A DNA stretch of 64,000 bases from Trichomonas vaginalis G3. Its lineage: Eukaryota; Parabasalia; Trichomonadida; Trichomonadidae. Below, in pieces: positions 56,844 through 64,000 of this stretch. Position numbers and translations under genes: made by a program. Each line of letters starts with the position of its first letter. Position 1 is the stretch's first letter. The notes below the pieces were generated by a model, which made no database searches, was not told where the DNA came from, and saw only the letters and a list, made by a program, of their open reading frames with translations. The stretch spans positions 7,840,879 to 7,904,878 of the forward strand of contig NC_067206.1 of the NCBI RefSeq assembly GCF_026262505.1, written 5' to 3'.

Positions 56844-59650
56844 TCTCCCAGAATGAGACACTGCGACCGACAGGAGTGCACAATACACTCTTGTCGGTCA
56901 AACTTCCGCGTTCAAGTTATCAATGCGGAACATTGTTCCATTCTGGGAGACATGCAGAGGCAATGTCTCCCAGAATGAGACACTGCGACCGACAGGAGTG
57001 CACAATACACTCTTGTCGGTCAAACTTCCGCGTTCAAGTTATCAATGCGGAACATTGTTCCATTCTGGGAGACATGCAGAGGCAATGTCTCCCAGAATGA
57101 GACACTGCGACCGACAGGAGTGCACAATACACTCTTGTCGGTCAAACTTCCGCGTTCAAGTTATCAATGCGGAACATTGTTCCATTCTGGGAGACATGCA
57201 GAGGCAATGTCTCCCAGAATGAGACACTGCGACCGACAGGAGTGCACAATACACTCTTGTCGGTCAAACTTCCGCGTTCAAGTTATCAATGCGGAACATT
57301 GTTCCATTCTGGGAGACATGCAGAGGCAATGTCTCCCAGAATGAGACACTGCGACCGACAGGAGTGCACAATACACTCTTGTCGGTCAAACTTCCGCGTT
57401 CAAGTTATCAATGCGGAACATTGTTCCATTCTGGGAGACATGCAGAGGCAATGTCTCCCAGAATGAGACACTGCGACCGACAGGAGTGCACAATACACTC
57501 TTGTCGGTCAAACTTCCGCGTTCAAGTTATCAATGCGGAACATTGTTCCATTCTGGGAGACATGCAGAGGCAATGTCTCCCAGAATGAGACACTGCGACC
57601 GACAGGAGTGCACAATACACTCTTGTCGGTCAAACTTCCGCGTTCAAGTTATCAATGCGGAACATTGTTCCATTCTGGGAGACATGCAGAGGCAATGTCT
57701 CCCAGAATGAGACACTGCGACCGACAGGAGTGCACAATACACTCTTGTCGGTCAAACTTCCGCGTTCAAGTTATCAATGCGGAACATTGTTCCATTCTGG
57801 GAGACATGCAGAGGCAATGTCTCCCAGAATGAGACACTGCGACCGACAGGAGTGCACAATACACTCTTGTCGGTCAAACTTCCGCGTTCAAGTTATCAAT
57901 GCGGAACATTGTTCCATTCTGGGAGACATGCAGAGGCAATGTCTCCCAGAATGAGACACTGCGACCGACAGGAGTGCACAATACACTCTTGTCGGTCAAA
58001 CTTCCGCGTTCAAGTTATCAATGCGGAACATTGTTCCATTCTGGGAGACATGCAGAGGCAATGTCTCCCAGAATGAGACACTGCGACCGACAGGAGTGCA
58101 CAATACACTCTTGTCGGTCAAACTTCCGCGTTCAAGTTATCAATGCGGAACATTGTTCCATTCTGGGAGACATGCAGAGGCAATGTCTCCCAGAATGAGA
58201 CACTGCGACCGACAGGAGTGCACAATACACTCTTGTCGGTCAAACTTCCGCGTTCAAGTTATCAATGCGGAACATTGTTCCATTCTGGGAGACATGCAGA
58301 GGCAATGTCTCCCAGAATGAGACACTGCGACCGACAGGAGTGCACAATACACTCTTGTCGGTCAAACTTCCGCGTTCAAGTTATCAATGCGGAACATTGT
58401 TCCATTCTGGGAGACATGCAGAGGCAATGTCTCCCAGAATGAGACACTGCGACCGACAGGAGTGCACAATACACTCTTGTCGGTCAAACTTCCGCGTTCA
58501 AGTTATCAATGCGGAACATTGTTCCATTCTGGGAGACATGCAGAGGCAATGTCTCCCAGAATGAGACACTGCGACCGACAGGAGTGCACAATACACTCTT
58601 GTCGGTCAAACTTCCGCGTTCAAGTTATCAATGCGGAACATTGTTCCATTCTGGGAGACATGCAGAGGCAATGTCTCCCAGAATGAGACACTGCGACCGA
58701 CAAGTGCACAATACACTCTTGTCGGTCAAACTTCCGCGTTCAAGTTATCAATGCGGAACATTGTTCCATTCTGGGAGACATGCAGAGGCAATGTCTCCCA
58801 GAATGAGACACTGCGACCGACAGGAGTGCACAATACACTCTTGTCGGTCAAACTTCCGCGTTCAAGTTATCAATGCGGAACATTGTTCCATTCTGGGAGA
58901 CATGCAGAGGCAATGTCTCCCAGAATGAGACACTGCGACCGACAGGAGTGCACAATACACTCTTGTCGGTCAAACTTCCGCGTTCAAGTTATCAATGCGG
59001 AACATTGTTCCATTCTGGGAGACATGCAGAGGCAATGTCTCCCAGAATGAGACACTGCGACCGACAGGAGTGCACAATACACTCTTGTCGGTCAAACTTC
59101 CGCGTTCAAGTTATCAATGCGGAACATTGTTCCATTCTGGGAGACATGCAGAGGCAATGTCTCCCAGAATGAGACACTGCGACCGACAGAGTGCACAATA
59201 CACTCTTGTCGGTCAAACTTCCGCGTTCAAGTTATCAATGCGGAACATTGTTCCATTCTGGGAGACATGCAGAGGCAATGTCTCCCAGAATGAGACACTG
59301 CGACCGACAGGAGTGCACAATACACTCTTGTCGGTCAAACTTCCGCGTTCAAGTTATCAATGCGGAACATTGTTCCATTCTGGGAGACATGCAGAGGCAA
59401 TGTCTCCCAGAATGAGACACTGCGACCGACAGGAGTGCACAATACACTCTTGTCGGTCAAACTTCCGCGTTCAAGTTATCAATGCGGAACATTGTTCCAT
59501 TCTGGGAGACATGCAGAGGCAATGTCTCCCAGAATGAGACACTGCGACCGACAGGAGTGCACAATACACTCTTGTCGGTCAAAGTTTGCAATCACATCTG
59601 ATTGCAGAAGATTGTCTCATTCTGGGAGACATGCAGAGGCAATGTCTCCC
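56844..59650 (+). repeat. 122-bp tandem repeat, array 2
   Basis: Inverted relative to array 1. AACTTCCGCG recurs from 56901 to 59460 over 21 periods; two units are short by 2 bp and 1 bp. The outermost unit (about 59570-59650) has diverged: the TCCGC/GCGGA hairpin is replaced by TGCAATC...GATTGCA, so the hairpin persists with other bases. Confidence 0.96.
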
Positions 59651-59959
59651 GAAATGATATCGTCATACCAACACCAATTTATTCCTTCTTTCCATTGTCA
59701 TACAATTCAATATTTTTATCAATCTTAATCAACTTTTTTTATTCTTCTTTAATTCAATTTATCTTTCTCCTAGAATATCTATTCCTTTAACAGACATAAA
59801 ATCACTAATCGAGCTTTTTCAATACTCAAAATTTCATATAAATCTTTGTTATTTTTTCTCTCATCGCTTATTTTATTAAATATACATATTTCCTCTCACA
59901 TATCCCTCTTCATATATATTGGATCTCAACACTCATCTATTAGAACAATATATTTTCGC
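59651..59959. other. AT-rich DNA between foldback and TTAA element
   Basis: No gene, repeat or RNA recognised. Confidence 0.5.
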
Positions 59960-61007
59960 TTAAGGGTGCACACGAGAGGATCATGTAAACTTCATAATTT
60001 AGAACCTTATTTTTAGGCATTATCTTGGCTACCTATTTAGGCTCGAAAAGCAAAACATATCAAAAAATACAACTTGACTCCATTATGACCCTTTCATGGA
60101 GATAGTTTTTATCCGCTAGTATTTTCCCTTTGAATCTCTTTACAATTCGAAATCAAATTCAAACCTCAGTAGAAGAAAGGAAGAATCGACTTACTACGGT
60201 TGTAATACGAATAAATACATATATTTAATTATTTTTATTTACATAATAATTGTTTGAAGCTCATATTCCAACAAATTTTTAAATAAAAACATTAAAATGT
60301 TGAAAATGTTCATATATTTTAATAGGGTTTTGGCACTTTATTGAGGAATTACTACATACATAGTCGAACTGAACTTGATATTTTGAAATTTAAATTATTT
60401 ATCAAAATTAAAATTTAACTTGAAATTTATAATTATTTAGTCATATTTTGCATAATTCTAAGTAGATTTTGTAAAAAATCAAGAAAGAAAAATTTTAACG
60501 TGCTTTATTTTTTCTTTTTTATAATAATACATATTATTATATAATTAACATATTCATAATGTTTCACCCTTTCAAAGATATAATCCTCCTCCTCTCAAAT
60601 AAACGTACATACGGGTGGCCTCTTTTTTCAAAAATTAAAATTTGAAATTTTGGGCTCAAATATTAGAGATTTTTTCAACCTTCAACGATATATGTTGTCT
60701 ATATCAGACCTTCTTTCTTTTTGATACTTAACATTGTTCCTAAATCTTAGCCGTTAAGGCTGTTCTGAAAATATTTTTTTTTCGAAAAAAATCGAAAAAA
60801 ATTCTTAAAATTCAAAAATCCCTTAATTCCTGAGGATTTTGGAAAAAAGTTTTTACATGAACATGTGTATATTATATGAAGTATATTGATAAGGTAAAAA
60901 TCAAATTTTATTGCATATTCATCGAGAAAATAAACTAACGAATCCCTCAAAATTGAGAGGGTAATCCTCCTCCTCTCAAATAAACGTACATACGGGTGCA
61001 CCCTTAA
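59960..61007. mobile_element. Small non-autonomous element with TTAA flanks (Kolobok or piggyBac type)
   Basis: It is bounded by TTAA-GGGTGCAC (59960-59971) and GTGCACCC-TTAA (60996-61007). TTAA duplication is typical of piggyBac and Kolobok transposons, and Kolobok elements are known in trichomonads. Inside, a ~36-bp stretch containing CAAATAAACGTACATACGGG at about 60581-60617 repeats at 60963-60999, suggesting a nested or internally duplicated end. No transposase ORF. Confidence 0.55.
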
Positions 61008-62258
61008 TCTCATATTATTCATTAACAATCTTTCATCTTCTTATTTCTAGTTAACCTACCAATATATATATAGAATATATGCCCAATTACATATTCAGAT
61101 ACATTAAATTCAAGAAATTCTTCTAATATTATTCTCCTATTCATAATAAAATCATATTTAGTCTCACATCACAATTCTATCAGTTCTCCAATATCATATC
61201 ATATTGGTAACATCACATATATCTCTTATAATATCACTTAAATTTGTATTTTTTTATTAATTATATTTAATTAGTTCTACATTCTATTATTATAGAGGTT
61301 TGACAAACTCATCAATAGTTAAAATCAAAATCTATTCAGAACTTTGAATCTAATGAAAATTACATTTCGATATCTTTTTGCAAGCTTAATTTTTTGTATT
61401 ATCTTAAAATACATTTAGTAATGTTATGTACGTATTGAATTCAAATTATAGCGCAGTAACATGCAACTCATCTTGAGATTCACATTTCATTTTCACAATT
61501 ATTGCATATATACATCAATAACATATTGTACTCATATATCTACACGACTCTAAACTCAATGACATCAAATAATGCTTGTAATATTTAAAATAATTTTTGC
61601 ATTTTTGATTCTCAGCTTAACTTCTATAAATGTCACCAAAACATTTCATTCCTACCAGGAAATAATATATTAGTAATTAAGTGTTTATTACCATTGTTAC
61701 TCACATCATGTTAATTCATTTTTGTAATTTTTTAAATAAATGACTGGAATCATAAACCCTATGTACCCATATCAACATGTTAAAATTTCAAAGTCTGAAA
61801 CTTAGTATACATTGAGTTTCATGAAATCAGATAATCTCGTAGATTTCTTAAATATTATATATTGCTGGCCAATAATGATGCAGCATGATTCTCCATCATA
61901 TCAGCATTCTAAACATATCTTTATTTTGTCAATTGGCATAAATTAAGGGTGCTTTTCAGGCGATAAATGGTATTTTAGATACCTGGGTAGGGGGTCATGA
62001 AAAAGTTGCAAAAGTCAAAAATTGAGGGTATTTTCATGGTTCATTCACAGAGTTGAAGATTATTAATTAAACACCTCAATAAATCTGCACAAATCCTGAA
62101 AATCGATTCTCATATTCTTGTTGGAATTTGATGCAGGAATTAATTTTTTTTTTCTCATTCGAAAGAATTGTATTATAACATCGCACCCATTATTAATTTT
62201 ATTTGAAAATATATTTTTCTTGTTTCAAAAGTTATAACTTTAGGGAGTTTTTACTTTG
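61008..62258. other. AT-rich DNA upstream of the ankyrin gene
   Basis: No gene is supported. A TTAAGGGTGC at about 61945 matches the end of the preceding TTAA element and may be a fragment of another copy. Confidence 0.4.
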
Positions 62259-64000
62259 ATGTCGGAGAAAGAGATCAAACTAACTCATTATGAAAAATTG
62301 ATGAGTATTTTTACCGGATATAACGATGTATATAATGCATTATACAGGTTGAAAACAACAAATGAAGAAGTTTTAAACTCAATTTACAAAAAAATTAAAC
62401 AAAACCTGATTGGTTCTTACAATTTTTCACAAGATAAAATTATAAAAGATATTTCCAATCTTTCGATATATAACAACTCTTACATGAGGTCATATTTAGC
62501 TATCACCAAACAAATTGTAGACGAATATCATCCAAAACAGGTCAATAAAATCAACAAAGTTTTTAACTACCTTTTCTATAAAGAATACAGTATCGTTTTG
62601 AATGAAAACAAGAAAAAATGTTTTAAAAAATATGAAGATTCTCATTATTCTTCTAATATTCATGACCAATATACAATTCACAAGTCAATTATGGACAATG
62701 ATAAAAAAGCATTGATAGCTTTTACAGAAAGAGAAGGGTTTGATGAAAATCAAAGAGTAAAAAGCGAATTATATCCAAAAAATTCGATATCGTTACTTGA
62801 ATTATGTTGCTACCATGGATCTGACGATTGTTTTAAGTTCTTAAGAACAAATTTTCAATCAAAAATCACCCGACAATGTCTTCGATTTTCATTTTTGAGC
62901 GGGAATCAAGAAATTATGAATGAGTGCTTAAAAATGTATGATCCAGATCAGAAATGCATGAGAAATGCGATTAAATCACATAATATTGATTTTGTTACAT
63001 ATTTGATGAATGAACACAACTTAAAAATTGATTTAGATTGTTGCTGCTCTTACAATAATATTCAAGCATTTTTAATTTATTTGGAGCAAACAAATGATAT
63101 CAACACATGTTTTGCTTATTCTCCTATTTTCTGTCTTTTACCACTCTTAGAATATTTTATTTTAAATGGTGCAATTATCAATGCTAGAAATCAATACGGA
63201 TACACACCTCTTCATTATGCAGCCAGAGATAATAACAAAAAATTAGTAGAACTCCTTATTTCACATGGTGCTGATGTCAACATAATTAGAATAGCATCAA
63301 AACTTCTTCATCATGCCATCAGAAAAAATTACATTGAAGTTGCCGAAATTCTTATTTCACATGGTGCTGATGTCAACGATAAATATATATACGAATACAC
63401 ACCTCTTCATTATGCAGCGAGTAAAAATCACAAAGAAATAGCTAAATTATTTATTTCACATGGTGCTGATGTCAACGCTAAAGACGAAGATGGAAACACA
63501 CCTCATCATTATGCAGGCATATATAATTATAATTGCCTAGAAATGGTAGATTTACTTATTTCACACGGCGCTGATGTCAATGCTAAAAATCAACACGGAT
63601 ACATCCCTCTTCATTATGCAGCGAGTAAAAATCACAAAGAAATAGCTAAATTATTTATTTCACATGGTGCTGATGTCAACGCTAAAAATCTATACGAATA
63701 CACACCTCTTCATTATGCAGCCAGAGAAAATAACAAAGAAATAGCAGAACTACTTGTTTCTAATGGTGCCGATATCAATGCTATAAATAAAGACGGATAC
63801 ACACCTCTTCATCATGCAGCCAGAGGAAATAACAAAGAAATTGTAGAAATTCTTATTTTACATGGTGCTGATATCAATACTAAAGATAAATCTAAATTTG
63901 GAAGCACAGCACTTCATCGTGCAGCCTTTGGAAATTGCAAAGAAACAGCAGAACTACTTATTTCACATGATGCTGATGTCAACGCAAAAAATCTATATGG
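62259..64000 (+). CDS. Ankyrin-repeat protein with DUF3447-type N-terminus (partial, runs off window)
   Basis: One open frame from ATG 62259 (MSEKEIKLTHYEKL) to the window end, 580 residues visible. Residues 1 to about 290 form the helical region shared by trichomonad ankyrin proteins, including the SLLELCCYHGSDDCFKFLR stretch characteristic of the DUF3447 domain. From about residue 297 come eight or nine ankyrin repeats (GYTPLHYAARDNNK, LLISHGADVNAK), strongly alike at DNA level, which indicates recent internal duplication. These proteins bind partners; individual roles are unknown. The family is greatly expanded in trichomonads. Confidence 0.92.
   Translation, partial: MSEKEIKLTHYEKLMSIFTGYNDVYNALYRLKTTNEEVLNSIYKKIKQNLIGSYNFSQDKIIKDISNLSIYNNSYMRSYLAITKQIVDEYHPKQVNKINKVFNYLFYKEYSIVLNENKKKCFKKYEDSHYSSNIHDQYTIHKSIMDNDKKALIAFTEREGFDENQRVKSELYPKNSISLLELCCYHGSDDCFKFLRTNFQSKITRQCLRFSFLSGNQEIMNECLKMYDPDQKCMRNAIKSHNIDFVTYLMNEHNLKIDLDCCCSYNNIQAFLIYLEQTNDINTCFAYSPIFCLLPLLEYFILNGAIINARNQYGYTPLHYAARDNNKKLVELLISHGADVNIIRIASKLLHHAIRKNYIEVAEILISHGADVNDKYIYEYTPLHYAASKNHKEIAKLFISHGADVNAKDEDGNTPHHYAGIYNYNCLEMVDLLISHGADVNAKNQHGYIPLHYAASKNHKEIAKLFISHGADVNAKNLYEYTPLHYAARENNKEIAELLVSNGADINAINKDGYTPLHHAARGNNKEIVEILILHGADINTKDKSKFGSTALHRAAFGNCKETAELLISHDADVNAKNLY

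Larger units (their letters stand above)
28681..59650. mobile_element. Foldback-like element with satellite arms, interrupted by Maverick element 2
   Basis: The order is: 122-bp array 1, unique arm (31785-32091), loop (32092-32439), inverted unique arm (32440-32745), then inverted array 2 (32746-32825 plus 56844-59650). Without the inserted Maverick this is one palindrome of about 3 kb per arm. Long terminal inverted repeats made of tandem units around a central loop are the hallmark of foldback transposons (FB, Galileo). No transposase ORF is present, so it would be non-autonomous. The outermost units of both arms share the same diverged GAATGAGACA configuration, which supports them being true ends. 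No outer target duplication could be fixed. Confidence 0.65.

Noticed and set aside
56723-59728. Open frames in array 2 repeating the same peptide
   Set aside because: Same periodic artefact as array 1, read from the inverted copy.
60747-61028. 93-codon minus-strand frame at the end of the TTAA element
   Set aside because: Low-complexity Phe/Lys sequence spanning the element edge; not credible as a transposase.

Overview
The window looks like a contig from a parabasalid protist, most likely Trichomonas vaginalis or a close trichomonad. The reasons are very AT-rich intergenic DNA, intronless genes (including a 12.8-kb dynein gene in one frame), an ankyrin-repeat protein of the kind hugely expanded in trichomonads, and Maverick/Polinton elements, which are abundant in these genomes. 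Standard genetic code fits throughout. The species call is inference: canonical trichomonad initiator (Inr) sequences are weak or absent at the host genes here.

Layout. (1) 1 to about 8640: the right-hand part of a first Maverick/Polinton (element 1) with a protein-primed-type DNA polymerase B, a penton-like protein, a major-capsid-like protein and small structural or unknown proteins; its left end lies outside the window. (2) About 8640 to 28300: host DNA with a PP1-like phosphatase (9922-10920), a cornichon-family cargo receptor (11099-11500, minus), a cytoplasmic dynein heavy chain (11581-24405), a decayed ankyrin fragment, an unrecognised acidic protein (24881-25792, minus) and a small bacterial-type DUF1905 protein. 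Two copies of a ~295-bp repeat (8901-9192, 26521-26822) bracket this block. (3) 28681-59650: a giant foldback structure. Array 1 (26 hairpin-A copies of a 122-bp repeat) reads one way, then come a ~307-bp arm, a ~350-bp loop, the inverted arm, and array 2 reading the other way. (4) 32826-56838: a second Maverick/Polinton (element 2, about 24 kb) inserted inside array 2, with short terminal inverted repeats ending in A/T runs and a 5-bp target duplication CAATG. It carries remnants of an adenine methylase, penton, phage-type fibre, integrase, PolB, SF3 helicase and major capsid, plus some long open frames; overall it is broken. (5) 59960-61007: a small element with GGGTGCAC ends flanked by TTAA. 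(6) 62259-64000: a DUF3447-type ankyrin-repeat gene running off the window.

How the parts relate. The two Mavericks share capsid, penton and polymerase functions, a small basic domain seen in three proteins, a T-run promoter-like motif just before many start codons, and a ~60-bp iteron-plus-palindrome motif (one copy in element 1, five in element 2). In that motif the palindrome arms differ between copies but stay complementary. This motif and the hairpin-built foldback satellite are the best candidates for something not yet described.
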